Below are positions 1 through 10,880 of a stretch of DNA of 64,000 bases, piece after piece. The stretch covers positions 312,410 through 376,409 of the forward strand of contig NC_031000.1 of NCBI RefSeq assembly GCF_000149955.1. Reading direction: 5' to 3'. This DNA comes from Fusarium oxysporum f. sp. lycopersici 4287 (lineage: Eukaryota; Ascomycota; Sordariomycetes; Hypocreales; Nectriaceae). Position numbers and translations under genes: made by a program. Positions within the stretch are counted from its first letter, which is position 1. Each line of letters begins with the position of its first letter. The notes beneath the pieces are model-generated. The model searched no databases and was not told the origin of the DNA. It saw nothing but the letters and a program-made list of their open reading frames with translations.

Positions 1-977
1 GGAAGTGTTCCGCACCCCGGACCACCGTTTCGCACAAGCGGAAAGGCCACGGCCGAAACTGGCGGCTTTTGAACCGCCTCAAGCCGACGTTGACCGTGGA
101 CTGCTAATTGACTGCTACCACAGCTCTATTAGAATCTAAGGGTGTCATAGCACTCGCAGTTTTCAATCGCAAACCTAGGTTTAGTCGTTTTGAATATCAT
201 CTTCAATTGCCTTGATTTAAGTATTCTTCCCCCATAATCTACAGGTTTTACTTCAGATTGCCTCTACGCACATTCGAAGAGGAGCTTTACGTAGTGTTTC
301 TGTATACAGGATGTGTCCAGGACTCTGCCAGCACGGAATGTGTGAAAGCACTACCAGTTTCAGTTCCAAGGAGATAGATGACAAGGGCGGAAGGGCCTAG
401 AAACTTCGTCGCTTGATGACTTGTTTAATTTTTTTTTATCACTTGGTGAAATCCTCACCCTCCTCACCACGCATGGCTTCCTGAAAGTGCATGTCTCAGG
501 ATCATTCAACGATGACAGTTCTATTAGAGCTTTAGATCGGAAAGCTTGCTTTAATGACTGTTACAATAAGCCCAAGTATAGCATTCTCCAAATTCAAACC
601 TAAGCCTTAGCTTATTTGGCCCCGCAATCACTATTACAGCTTCGATGGCGCACTTGGGGTTATGGATACAAATAACATAAGAAAGCTTACGCATACATTC
701 ATTTAACTTCGGTGGTTCGTTACTTTGTCTGCCATATGCTCTTTCATTCACACACGCGTTCAGTCATTACTTGTTTGATGCTTTTAGTGATTCCATGGAA
801 TTGGCAGCACATTGATTGCGAATTACGAAACTTAAAATACAAACTATTGCAATCATAGGCTATCTTCGCCCCGAAGAGTCTTTTTGTTTTGATTCTCCGG
901 TGTAAAGATGACATTATCTCCAATCATCAAGTCCTTCATACCGTACGGTATATGCTTCTAATTAGAGGTATTTATTA
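1..977. other. Left flank without recognisable gene
   Basis: About 1 kb with only short open frames on both strands that show no domain, no secretion signal and no convincing splice structure. It ends at the TA target site of the first Fot1/pogo element. I see nothing else in it. Confidence 0.5.
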
Positions 978-979
978 TA

Positions 980-1025
980 ACGTACATGATAAGCGAAATG
1001 GTCAGATAAGCGAAATGGTCACTTT
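980..1025 (+). repeat. E1 left terminal inverted repeat
   Basis: 46-bp terminal repeat, identical in inverted orientation to 2795-2840. It carries AAGCGAAATGGTC twice with a 17-bp period (starting at 991 and 1008). Such paired subterminal motifs are candidate transposase binding sites. Confidence 0.93.
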
Positions 1026-1125
1026 TTCTCAACCTCTGAACTAGAACTCGGAATAAAAACACAACAAATTAATTAATTAATTAAAACTTCTCACTATACT
1101 CTTCCCCAGATGTCTCAATTATTAC

Positions 1126-2742
1126 CTAACAGGTTCTTGCATTATGACCAGGCTTACCGCATATACCACAATGCCGAACCCTTGGTCGCGCCGACTTTCC
1201 TTGACCACCACTTCGGGATGATTCGGCCACTACCTGCGCATCAACATCCATCTGATCAATTACTTGCCTTCCTTCCTCTACTGTCATTACCCCTCTCTTC
1301 TGCAGTCGGGTCCTTCTTGCCCTCCGGCGCCGGCTTAATACCTCATTTGCCTGTTGAAGGTCTTGGACCTGACCCCGTAATAAGGTAACCTCATGCATAA
1401 CTGCCTTTGTTCCCTTTGAAAGAGACTTCAGAGCGCCTAGGATTGATTCTGGGGAGCTGTTCTGATGCCTTCTAATTCGTCTTTCAATATATTCAGACTG
1501 AGACCCAGCCTCAAGCACGGTCTTTGGGGTCTTTGAGACCCAAGGTGTTGACGGGCTAGCCATCTCCTCAACTGGCGTTGGAGTCCGTTGCTGCATATCA
1601 AGCTTTGAGACCACATTTTCCGCATCCAGGGGAACAAGCCCAGCTCCTCTAAAGGCCGACTTGATATTTCTTTCTGTCATAGTGGCTTGAAATGCGGCAT
1701 AAAAGGCCGGAAAGAACTCAGTCTTCGAAACGTGGGTTATAGAGCATCTGATCAAATGCTCTATTTCTCGACCGTAAGCATTCTTAAGCACGCTAAAGCA
1801 CCCGACGTCAAGGGGCTGAAGTAGATGAGACGAATGAGGCGGCATACAAAGCCTAATGATCTTATTTTCCTCGCAATATCTCTCGAAGTCGATCGAGTGG
1901 TGGCTTTCATGCCCATCAAGGATTAAGAGACGATAGGAACCAGTTGATCGATTGGTCGTACACCGGTCAAAGTGCTTTAGCCACTCTAAACCTGTATCGT
2001 TATCTGTCCAGCCATTTTGGGTTGTTGTAATAGCCCAATCGCCCGGGAGGTTGCTTTCTTGGTACCAGTTGGCGAGGTTATATTGGCCCGCACCGATGAT
2101 AAATGGCTGGACCGCCCAGCCATCCGCATTAATCGCCTGAATGACCGTAATCCATTCCCGGTTTCCAGGCTGCACTGATTTTGGTTTTCCACGCCTATCT
2201 GTACCTGTGACGACCATTCCGCTTGCAATCATGCCCATAAGAAAGCCAGTCTCGTCAACGTTATAGATATCATTTGATCGGATGCCATATTTCGCGATTG
2301 TATTCACCACAAGCGTAAACCAGTTACGGATAATAGTTGGATCTTCACACTTGGCTCTCTGGTAGTCGTATTTCCGAAAAGAACGCGTCTTAAGGTCTGG
2401 GTGTCGCTTGACGAAGTTTGAAGCCCAACGCGTGCCGACTGGTGGCGCGTCGCGGTCGGCAAGTAATTGATCAGCCATTTCTTTCACACTACATAGCCCG
2501 GGGGAAAATCCTCGCGAATCCAGGTCGAGAATAAACTGAATAAGAGTCTCTTCCTCTAAATCAGATAGTTTGCGTGAATTAGGCATTATATCGCGTCGAG
2601 CAGGAATGCCATTATATCGGTTAAGGAGGTTACTATAGCGAACTTTATAGATCTTTGCAGCGCGTCGAAGACTCAATTTTGGGTCATTCTGGTAGGCTTG
2701 AAGTGCAAGAATGATATTTGCCTCATTAATTGATTGTGGCAT
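1126..2742 (-). CDS. Fot1/pogo transposase (DDE superfamily), E1
   Basis: The 538-residue frame catalyses cut-and-paste transposition of E1. The N-terminus (residues about 5-60) is a psq-type helix-turn-helix with SLRRAAKIY and the variable stretch KVRYSNLLNRYNG. A CENP-B-type HTH follows (about 65-125), with TRWASNFVKRHPDLKTR. The DDE domain has NVDETGF, LILDGHESHH and LLQPLDVGCF; the last two Asp are separated by 35 residues. Near the C-terminus is a basic stretch (SRRRRARRTR) and a zinc knuckle CX2CX4HX4C (CGICGKPGHNARTC). The stop falls immediately after the last knuckle Cys. Sister copies have CAG (Gln) at that codon and continue about a dozen residues, so TAG here is a C-to-T nonsense change that trims only the tail. 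The catalytic part is intact. Confidence 0.92.
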   Translation of the reverse strand: MPQSINEANIILALQAYQNDPKLSLRRAAKIYKVRYSNLLNRYNGIPARRDIMPNSRKLSDLEEETLIQFILDLDSRGFSPGLCSVKEMADQLLADRDAPPVGTRWASNFVKRHPDLKTRSFRKYDYQRAKCEDPTIIRNWFTLVVNTIAKYGIRSNDIYNVDETGFLMGMIASGMVVTGTDRRGKPKSVQPGNREWITVIQAINADGWAVQPFIIGAGQYNLANWYQESNLPGDWAITTTQNGWTDNDTGLEWLKHFDRCTTNRSTGSYRLLILDGHESHHSIDFERYCEENKIIRLCMPPHSSHLLQPLDVGCFSVLKNAYGREIEHLIRCSITHVSKTEFFPAFYAAFQATMTERNIKSAFRGAGLVPLDAENVVSKLDMQQRTPTPVEEMASPSTPWVSKTPKTVLEAGSQSEYIERRIRRHQNSSPESILGALKSLSKGTKAVMHEVTLLRGQVQDLQQANEVLSRRRRARRTRLQKRGVMTVEEGRQVIDQMDVDAQVVAESSRSGGQGKSARPRVRHCGICGKPGHNARTC

Positions 2743-2794
2743 ATCAAGTGGTTGAGGAATAAGTAATCAAATAGAAAGAGGAGAGATTGAGGGA

Positions 2795-2840
2795 AAAGTG
2801 ACCATTTCGCTTATCTGACCATTTCGCTTATCATGTACGT
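2795..2840 (-). repeat. E1 right terminal inverted repeat
   Basis: Inverted match to 980-1025, followed by the TA target duplication at 2841-2842. Confidence 0.93.
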
Positions 2841-2842
2841 TA

Positions 2843-3916
2843 TACTACTTTAGATCTTTATAGCTCCTAATATTACTTATCTAATTAGTCTCCTATAATA
2901 TAAGATATCTTCTAATATATAGCTAAGACTATCTTAAGAATAAACTTAACCAGCTTCTATTCCTATTTTTTTATCTCTCTATATACTATCTCTTTCAGGG
3001 AGTAAATCCTAAGATTATACTTATATTCTACTCTTCCTTTAGGCATAAGTTCTCCAATTTATTAAGGCAAAATATAGTCTAAGCTACGCATTATTATAAT
3101 ACTCTTAGGATTATCTAGATTTACTTATCTAAGGTAATCCCGGAATTCTAGAAGTTCTAGTTAATAAAGCTATTAGATATAGTTACTTAGATTAATATAC
3201 TGCTATAGGTTATAGGCATATACTAGTTTCTTAAACTTATTAGACCAGGAATCCTAATCCTCTAGAGATGCATAGGTAATGGCCCTTTTAGCATATTTTG
3301 TTAATATTATGATAAAATAAACCGAAGGTTATATACATTTAGGTACATAGGTCACTAAGATGTAATTAAGACTCTTAATTGTTAGATATTACGTATATTC
3401 GGTCTATTAATCTAAATTGGTATATTTATCTTAGCGGTTTTACTATTTCGGTTATAATCTTAAAATATCCCTACTTGCACGTGAGACCCCAGCACCTGTT
3501 CAACAGGGTCAAACGAATAACCAACAGGGGCAGATTTCAACACAGAACAATGAATACATCAATCTGCATCAATGAACCGAATACACGTAATGTTTGGCAG
3601 ATTTTAGTAGAGGAAATTAATATCCTAAGAAACTGAAATATACTATGCATATATTAGATATCTTTTGCTATTCTTAACTACGATTATTAGTTATGTTCAT
3701 TAACGTTTGTGGGTTTATTTTAAAACTCGAGTATTATTAATACCCTAAAGGGCACGCGGTCTGTATTCCGTCCTTCTCCACAATAAGCCTAGGTTAGCCG
3801 AAATTCGGGGGACGATGTCCGCATATTGGTCATGAATATGGATGGCATAAGTATTTCTGGATTTCGTCAATACACACTGGAAAATATACTTGTTATCTTG
3901 CCTTTAACTTGTGATT
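2843..3916. other. AT-rich, RIP-like block with scrambled LTR relic
   Basis: From the end of E1 to about 3430 the sequence is strongly AT-rich and full of TA dinucleotides, with no credible coding frame. This is the look of RIP-mutated repeat DNA. Copia LTR pieces lie at 3431-3599. The rest (3600-3916) is the presumed leader of the downstream regulator gene. Confidence 0.6.
3431..3599. repeat. Copia LTR relic with its 5' half inverted
   Basis: 3431-3505 matches, on the minus strand, the first ~75 bp of the LTR seen at 43047 and 48817 (TGTTGAACAGGTGCTGGG starts at 3505 and reads leftwards). 3526-3599 matches, on the plus strand, the last ~75 bp, including ATGAACCGAATACACGTAAT. The two halves therefore sit head to head, separated by about 20 unrelated bases. 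Many C-to-T-type differences from the intact LTR suggest age and RIP. Confidence 0.75.
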
Positions 3917-6421
3917 ATGCAACAAATTAATGCGCAGGTTAATGATCTATCGCGCATCGCCAATTTACAAACACCGTCATCAACGAATAGTCCTTTTGAA
4001 TCAGGTCCCGTCAAAGCTGCAAACCCGTCCCGCATTGTGATTGAGTTATCTGCTAGTCCTCCTGAGTCGGCAAAACAATCGTCATTGGCTCATGCTTCTC
4101 CACGGCGCAACAGTAAAGATCCGATTGCACTTTCAAAAAGGACAAGGGGTCCCGTATGTATATAGACCTGTTCCCGACTAAAGGTCTTATCGCTAACTCG
4201 AGACATTCCCCATCACCAAGTATGTCGCAATTGCTTGGTATGTTCAAGGTTTTCCTATACCCCAGCTTATTACAAAGCAAATCTCTTGTCTGACTTTATT
4301 GCCGTAGTAATGGGTGTAGGCGACGTAAGGGCAAATGCAGTGGAGGCAATCCGTGTAGACGATGCGCCAACTTGAAAATGCCATGTCTTTACAACTCCAA
4401 CACCAAGCGGAACTGGCGATTATCCGATGAACCTGAGGAACTTGAGGATATGGTTAGACGAAATTCCCCATCACAGCGCACCATGGAACTGTCACACCAG
4501 TCCGCAGGCAGTATGCAAGACCTTTCAACACCCGAGGAAATTCCGGAAGGAATGCCGCTTGCGATAAACATTCCTTTCGACGACCTATTCCTTTCGGCGT
4601 GTATGAATTTTGGAGGACAGCCTACTAACCAAGCGGATTTTCCTCAACTGGATGCGTTTGGCATCTCTCAGCATTCCCTCCACATAGCTGAAGGCTTTGA
4701 CGGAAACAGCAATTTTACCTGGGATTTCGCGTCTGGAGGTTCTATTGAAAGGAGAAGCTATCCTACAAAGGCGTCTGATACGTTCAGTGACGAGACGTCG
4801 TTTCATCCGTTACCTGAATTCAATCAAGATGAGATCATCAAATTATGCCGCTTGTACAAGGGTGGAATTGGATCCATGTACCCAATCATCGACACGGAAT
4901 CACTTCTCACCTTTGTGAGGACCACTCCACTCTCTAACCTGACTGAGAGTTGTAATATCGTTGAACCAATTGTCGGCCTCAACGTCCTTCGGCTGAAGCT
5001 CATTATATGCTGTGCTCTAACAGTCGAAGGAGAAAGTCAAAACGAAAAGGCAGACCGGATCTACGCGAGTATAAGGGGCTTCTCTTTCAATATGCTCAGC
5101 CTTGAGACCGACGGATCGTCTTCTCTCGATCTCTTGGTACTACTGGCAATATATCACATTCTGGCCCAGAATGACGTGCTTGCTGAGAAGAAAATTTGGC
5201 AGCTGGGACGCTCATGTTTAGAAAAAGGCTTACACCGAAAACCGAATATCGACAAAATCCACAGCGATGAGGGTCGAAAGAATGCGCTGACTACTTTCTG
5301 GACTGCCTACGTGCTCGACCAACAACTGAGACTCAACACAGGCTTACCATGTGTTATTGCGGAACACCTCATTGATAAAGAGCTTCCTCTTCCCGTAAGT
5401 GGCAACAATTTAGTCAACACGTCTGAAGACCCCGCTGACAATAAAACCAGGATCGGGATTCCTACCTTATGGCTATCATAAGTTGGACTAGAATTAGTGC
5501 CAAAGTCTCAAATCAGTGGTCGTATAGAGATTCATCACTGCCTTCAAACAATAGCATTGAAATTATAGATACAGAGATTCTAGAGTGGTACAGGGCTTTA
5601 CCCGAACAGATGAAGGTTCAAAGCCCACAATCGCGAACTTCTTATCCGAATGTTGGAGCGAAGCGCCTCGAATATCGCAGGGTATTGCTTTTCTTTAAAT
5701 TACTTCAGGTATGGAGCCCATAGTGACTGCATAATGTGACAATTACTGACGGACCTAGATACGTATGTCGCTGTACGCTTCAGTTCTGAGCAGTTCATCA
5801 AGCATTATGATGAACTCACAACAGTCGGAACGGGCTGTATCACTTGCTAAACACACAATCCAGTATCTGACGTCTTTGGAGGATGTGGAACTGGATTATT
5901 TCACCAAATTGTTCCATCCTTACCTTCTGCTATCTACGATAACAATCCTCTTCCTGGCCTCTGTCTATGCTCCGGCGAATATCAGAGATAATTGTCAAGA
6001 AGATTTCAAGGCTAGTCTTGGACTGACAGCATCTCTGCTTCAAAAGAGTTGGCTTTCACAGCGCTTATGGGGGGCTATCAAGTCGCTTAAGCATGTAGCA
6101 CCCCGATATGGCCTTGATCTCAACGACTGTCACTCAACGGCGATAGTGAGGGAAATGGGTCTTTCGCACGAGCAGAGTCCGAGAGGTCAAGTGGAACAGC
6201 CATCGGTCAATTTGCCCCCTCAATTGCGAGGTCAGAGACACCCAGACGCATCTTTGAATGGTCGTCAGATTCAGCAAGAGCTATCACGTATTACTGAGGC
6301 ATATGTAAGCCTCGGCAAGTTGGGATACAAGGCGGATATAACGATTTTTCTTATAATGAGGGACCTTATACAGGGCAGTAGCTTTGATTCAGAGAGGCAT
6401 AGGGGGTCTATAGTATTATAG
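3917..6421 (+). CDS. Zn2Cys6 fungal transcription factor, five exons
   Basis: A nuclear regulator predicted to bind CGG-type DNA motifs. Splicing exons 3917-4153, 4203-4237, 4308-5394, 5451-5708 and 5759-6421 keeps one frame of 759 residues. The Zn2Cys6 cluster (about residues 91-120) reads CX2CX6CX5CX2CX6C with CRRRKGKC and CANLKMPC. Its first Cys codon is split across the 4238-4307 intron (TG|T). The fungal-specific regulatory domain follows (about 230-560), with FNQDEIIKLCRLY, PIIDTESLL, ALTTFWTAYVLDQQLRLNTGLP and FFKLLQIRMSLYASVL. Introns are 49, 70, 56 and 50 nt with CTAAC/CTGAC branch points. The 79-residue first exon before the cluster is unusually long. ATG 3917 is the first in-frame ATG. 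No disabling change is seen. Its target is unknown. Confidence 0.85.
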
Positions 6422-6822
6422 CGTAATATAGAATTTTGTTTTCTTCTTATTTGGACATACATAACCTGACAGAAGTAATCCCCAACTGGAAGTTATAATA
6501 ACTTGCAGCGCTTTGCTCCAGACAAGGGTAGACAGCTCGACTGCTGCTATCTCGATATAGACCATACTTTAAAAGTGGGTACCTGGTATAGTGTTCTATT
6601 TCAACCTATATTTAAGCCTTGAGATATGTATCTAGTATTCGGCCGTTTTGACCTGCTTGGTTAACCTTAGCTATATATATAGGAGATGGCATCTGGGTCA
6701 GGGTTTGGCAGAAAAGGCAGGTCTTCCTAATAAGGAAATATAAGTCTGAGGTAAAATGCAACTTACTATTAAATCTATTTCTAAATATTTCTAGTAAATT
6801 TAGATTTTATTAAATATTTATA
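6422..6822. other. 3' flank and AT-rich spacer
   Basis: Presumed 3' UTR of the upstream regulator, passing into AT-rich, RIP-like sequence directly next to element E2. No gene is seen. Confidence 0.5.
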
Positions 6823-6824
6823 TA

Positions 6825-8684
6825 ACGTGCATGATAAGCGAGTGTCGCAGACAAGCGAGTGTCGCAAAAATCTCAACCTTTAAACTAAACACTACCATCA
6901 AAACACCACAAACTGTCTAATCGATTAAAATTACTCACTATTCTCTTCTCCAGATACCTTAATATCCTCCTGACATGTTCTTGCATTATGTCCCGTCTTG
7001 CCGCATACACTACAGCGCCGAACCCCCGGTCGCGCCGACCTTCCTTGACCACCATTCCTCGAAGATTCGGCCACTACCTGCATATCAACATTCATCTGAT
7101 CAATTAAATCTCTTGCTTCCCCTACAGCCATCACTCCTCCTTTCTGTAGTCGGGTTCTTTTTGCCCTTCGGCGCCGGCTTAGTATCTCATTTGCATCTCG
7201 AACTTCTCCGAGCTCAGCCTTCAATAAGGCATTTTCATGCATTATTGCCTTTGTTCCCTTTGCAAGTGACTTCAGAGCTCCTAGTATTGACTCTGGGAAG
7301 CTACTTTGGTGCCTTCTGATTCGCCTGTTGAGGTATTCAGACTGAGATTCGGCCTCGAGAACTGTCTTTGGTGTCTTTGAAATCCAAGGCTGAGTCTGGC
7401 TGGCCTCCTCCACGGGAGGCGTTGGAGTCCGTAGCTGCACATCAAGCTTTGAGATCACACTTTCGGGGTCTAACGGAACAAGCCCAGCTCCTCTTAAAGC
7501 CCCTCTGATATTCTTTTCGGTCATAGTAGCTTGAAAGGCGGCGACAAAGGCAGGAAAGAACTCGGTCTTCGAAATGTGATGTACAGACCTTTTGATCAGA
7601 TCCTCAATTTCTCGACCATATGCCTTTTTGAGCGGCCCAAAGCACCCAACATCGAGAGGCTGGAGCAGGTGAGACGCATGAGCCGGCATACAGAGCGTAA
7701 CAATCTTGTTTGCCTCACAATATCTCTCAAATTCGACAGAGTGATGACTTTCGTGGCCATCAAGGATCAGAAGACGATAGGAACCAACTGATCGATCAGC
7801 TGTGCGTCGATCAAAGTGCCTTAGCCACTCAAGGCCCAGTTCGTTATTTGTCCAGCCATTTTGGCTCATTGCAATAACCCAATCGCGCGGAAGGGTAGGT
7901 TCTTCGTGCCAGTTGGCAAGGTGATTTTGGCCCGCGCCAATGATGAACGGTTCAATCGCCTGGCCTTCCGCATTAATCGCCTGAATGACGGTAATCCATT
8001 CACGGTTTCCAGGCTGCACTGATTTTGGTCTTCCAAGCTTTTCTGAACCTGTGACGACCATTCCGCTTGAAATCATACCCATCATAAAGCCAGTCTCATC
8101 AAAATTCCAAATATCATGTGATTGGATACCATATTTCGCAATTGCGTTCTCTACAAGCCTAAACCAATTGCGAATAATAGTTGGATCTTCACATTTAGCT
8201 CTCTGGTAGTCATATCTCCGAAAGAAACGCGTCTTGAGCTCTGGTTGTCGCTTGACGAAGTTTGAAGCCCAGCGCGTGCCGACGGGTGATGCATTGCGGT
8301 CAGCGAGGAGACAATTGGCCATTGCTTCAACAAAAGACACTCGTGGGGGAAACCCTTGCGAATCTAGCTTGAGAATAAACTGAACTAAGGTCTCTTCTTC
8401 TAGATCAGAGAGTTTCCGAGAGTTCGGGACAATATCGCGTCGTGATTGAACGCCGCGTCGGCGGCGTTATAAAGTACGGGAATGAACGTGATACATTTCT
8501 GCGGCGCGCCGGGCACTTAATTTTGGGTTATTTTGAAGGGCTTTAAGTGCAAGAAGGATTCTACCTTCGTTATTAGGCTCTGACATGCCTAGTGGTTGAG
8601 AATTATCTGATCGGATAGTGATGATGTAGGGTGAGGCATTTTAGCGACACTCGCTTGTCTGCGACACTCGCTTATCATGCACGT
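6825..8684 (-). mobile_element. Fot1/pogo-type DNA transposon E2, full length
   Basis: This 1860-bp element has 41-bp terminal inverted repeats (6825-6865 and 8644-8684) starting ACGTGCATGAT, and TA on both sides (6823-6824 and 8685-8686). The repeated subterminal motif is AAGCGAGTGTCGC, again with a 17-bp period. Its transposase frame is interrupted once. Confidence 0.94.
6931..8586 (-). pseudogene. Fot1/pogo transposase of E2, interrupted by one stop codon
   Basis: The reading frame runs from ATG at 8586-8584 to the stop at 6931 (552 codons counting the stop). It is open except for TAA at 8469-8467, codon 40, inside the psq helix-turn-helix just before a run of arginines. Downstream everything is present: TRWASNFVKRQPELKTR, NFDETGF, LILDGHESHH, HLLQPLDVGCF, a basic stretch and a CX2CX4HX4C knuckle (CSVCGKTGHNARTC), with the full tail. 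Sister copies have coding triplets at codon 40. A CAA-to-TAA change would explain it, but the original codon is not certain. Initiation at an internal ATG (8340) would lack the first HTH, so the protein is probably not functional. Confidence 0.88.
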
Positions 8685-8686
8685 TA

Positions 8687-9618
8687 TCTATCACGTCGGC
8701 TACATAGACAACCAGCACCATTGTGCAAAAGTCTTCTATTAGCACCTGATGAATTGGAATGAATGACAGTACTGGACAATAGTATGTATATACACGGGGT
8801 GCCCCGTTTTGGCATAAGGTCATAATAACTGAAATCCCAATGTGTCGGTCCCGAAGGAGCTGGTTCGATGTGGCGCATATTCGGGATGGACGGTCTCAAA
8901 CGTACATTCATGATTGGATTAACAATCAAGGGGCACGCATCGTGTCGACGCGAGGTTTATAACAGAGAGCGGCAGTGAACGTGGTTAGCGCATCGTACTT
9001 GAAGGCTCAATGAGTATGGCCGGGTTCTCATGGGCCAATGCTAATTGTTAGTGTTGCAGACTGAATAGTAGGGCGGACGTTCAGAGGAGTGCATGTGATG
9101 TGCTGAGCTGACCACAATGATTGTGACGATGGGTAATTACTTAATTTGATGGTAAGCCTTTAGGAACCGGGTTAAATCATGCAAAGATACCAAAACCCAC
9201 AGAGATAAACTAGAAATGGATCGACAGCTGGATGTCGTCCACCGCGCGGCAGACACCGCGGGCCCCTTGCATCTCAGTCGAGAATAACGGCAATGAACCG
9301 CGCGGTATCATGGCCCAATGGCGCTACTCAGTGTCGAGGCTAGTAAACTCGACGCGAATATCCTAATAGAGTAAAGCGTGGAGATTTCATTATTACTAGT
9401 CGGTCTTACGGCATCTTGGCATTCGCCGATGCCCACTTCCTAAAGTCTCCGAGATCCACCTACTAAAGACTGATGGTGTTTATTAGATCAAAGCCAGGTT
9501 TCAGTATAATAACCATAAGTTACATCCTCCCGCCTCATCTGAACCAAACTTGGAGTGCCATTCCACATCCTATTCTTGTTTCATTCCTCGCTTTCACACC
9601 ATCTGAGCTTCAGCAGTC
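8687..9618. other. Intergenic, no gene seen
   Basis: About 930 bp between element E2 and the first NmrA-like gene. Only short unsupported frames are present. The last ~150 bp is presumably the promoter of the NmrA-like gene. Confidence 0.5.
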
Positions 9619-10545
9619 ATGTCGCGTGCTCTTCTCATCACAGGAGCAACCGGTAAACAGGGTGGAGCTCTCATTGACTCCGTGCTTGCGCGGCAGCCAG
9701 CCAACTTTCTCCTCCTCGCCGTTACGCGCAATGCAAACTCCGCCTCTGCCAAACGCGTCGCTGCAAAATCCTCCTCGATCAAGCTCATCGAAGGAGATCT
9801 CAACGCTATCCCTGATCTTTTCAAATCTGCCAAGGCTGTGGCTGGAGAAGTCCCTCTGTGGGGTGTCTATTCAGTACAGGCTGCAGTCTCTACGGACAAG
9901 AGCATGACACTCGACATCGAGGTCCAACAGGGGAAAAGCTTAGTGGACGAATCAATCAAAGCGGGGGTTCAGCACTTTGTTTACAGTAGTGTTGAGCGCG
10001 GAGGTGATGAGAGGTCTTGGGTTAACCCCACACCGGTACCGCATTTCAAGACCAAGCATGAGATCGAGCTTCACCTCCGTGATGCCACGCAAGGGACGCC
10101 CATGGGCTGGACGATCTTGCGTCCTACAATCTTTATGGACAATCTGTCGCCGGGATTCGAGAGTAAGGTTCTCCTTACCATACTCCGCGATACATTGAAA
10201 GAGAAGCCTTTACAGTGGGTCTCTACTAAGGACATTGGCTTCTTCGGCGCCGAGGCTTTTCTACACCCGGATGTCTGGAACCAAAAGGCAATCGGCCTTG
10301 TCAGCGATGAGTTGACTGCGTCTCAACTTGATGAATCTTTTTTCAGAGCCACTGGGAAGCCAGCACCGACAACATTCGGTCTACTAGGGAAGGCTGTGAA
10401 GGCGGGAGTCAAGGAGCTGGGGGTAATGGTCGATTGGTTCAGAGATGAGGGTTATAAGGCAAATCGGTCAACCTTCCAAAGGGTTCATCCTGCTCATCAG
10501 ACATTGGAATCTTGGTTGAGGGAGAGTTCATTTGCCAAAAAATAG
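9619..10545 (+). CDS. NmrA-like NAD(P)-binding protein (first copy)
   Basis: An intronless 308-residue protein of the atypical short-chain dehydrogenase NmrA/isoflavone-reductase-like family. It begins with the Rossmann signature LLITGATGKQGG (residues 5-16), then RNANSASAKR as the likely cofactor-phosphate region, an acidic EGDLN, and FVYSSVERGG plus GWTILRPTIFMDNLSPG in the substrate-facing half. Members sense or use NAD(P)(H); some are redox-sensing regulators, others are reductases, and the sequence does not say which. The ATG at 9619 follows CAGTC and fits the family N-terminus exactly. It converges with the FMN reductase 335 bp downstream and has a divergent relative at 13658. Confidence 0.88.
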   Translation: MSRALLITGATGKQGGALIDSVLARQPANFLLLAVTRNANSASAKRVAAKSSSIKLIEGDLNAIPDLFKSAKAVAGEVPLWGVYSVQAAVSTDKSMTLDIEVQQGKSLVDESIKAGVQHFVYSSVERGGDERSWVNPTPVPHFKTKHEIELHLRDATQGTPMGWTILRPTIFMDNLSPGFESKVLLTILRDTLKEKPLQWVSTKDIGFFGAEAFLHPDVWNQKAIGLVSDELTASQLDESFFRATGKPAPTTFGLLGKAVKAGVKELGVMVDWFRDEGYKANRSTFQRVHPAHQTLESWLRESSFAKK

Positions 10546-10880
10546 ACAGATCTGATCTCGTTTTCATCCCGTTATCCTCTCATGGTGTAGGGTCTCAGGA
10601 AACACGAGGCAAGGTACATATTAAAATTGGGCCATGGTCCTGCGCACTAGACTTGCCCGGCGATATTCGTAGTTATCAATCTGATCAAACATGCCGTTCT
10701 CATTCATGCTGGCGGTAGAGTCGGGATACTTGTCTAGATTCTAACCTCGAAGCCACATCTCACGTGCTCATATAAGATCTGGTTAAACTAAGTTCATTAT
10801 GTGGAAGCTGTATGCAACCAGGGACTAACTGAATAATACGTTTATGCTGTATCCCGCTCATGCACGCGCGACAGGCTCAA
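10546..10880. other. Convergent 3' intergenic spacer
   Basis: 335 bp between the stops of two convergent genes, presumably both 3' UTRs. No terminator-type structure is evident. Confidence 0.4.

Larger units (their letters stand above)
980..2840 (-). mobile_element. Fot1/pogo-type DNA transposon E1, full length
   Basis: This 1861-bp element is bounded by perfect 46-bp terminal inverted repeats (980-1025 and 2795-2840) and by TA on both sides (978-979 and 2841-2842), the target duplication expected for Tc1/mariner-pogo elements. The ends begin ACGTACATGAT. Each terminal repeat contains the motif AAGCGAAATGG twice, 17 bp apart. A single transposase frame on the minus strand fills the interior. 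It is one of four related elements of about 1860 bp in this window. Confidence 0.95.

Noticed and set aside
1110..1388. Plus-strand open frames inside E1 and similar ones in E2, E3 and E4
   Set aside because: They are antisense shadows of the transposase frame, with no motif of their own and no conservation as proteins.
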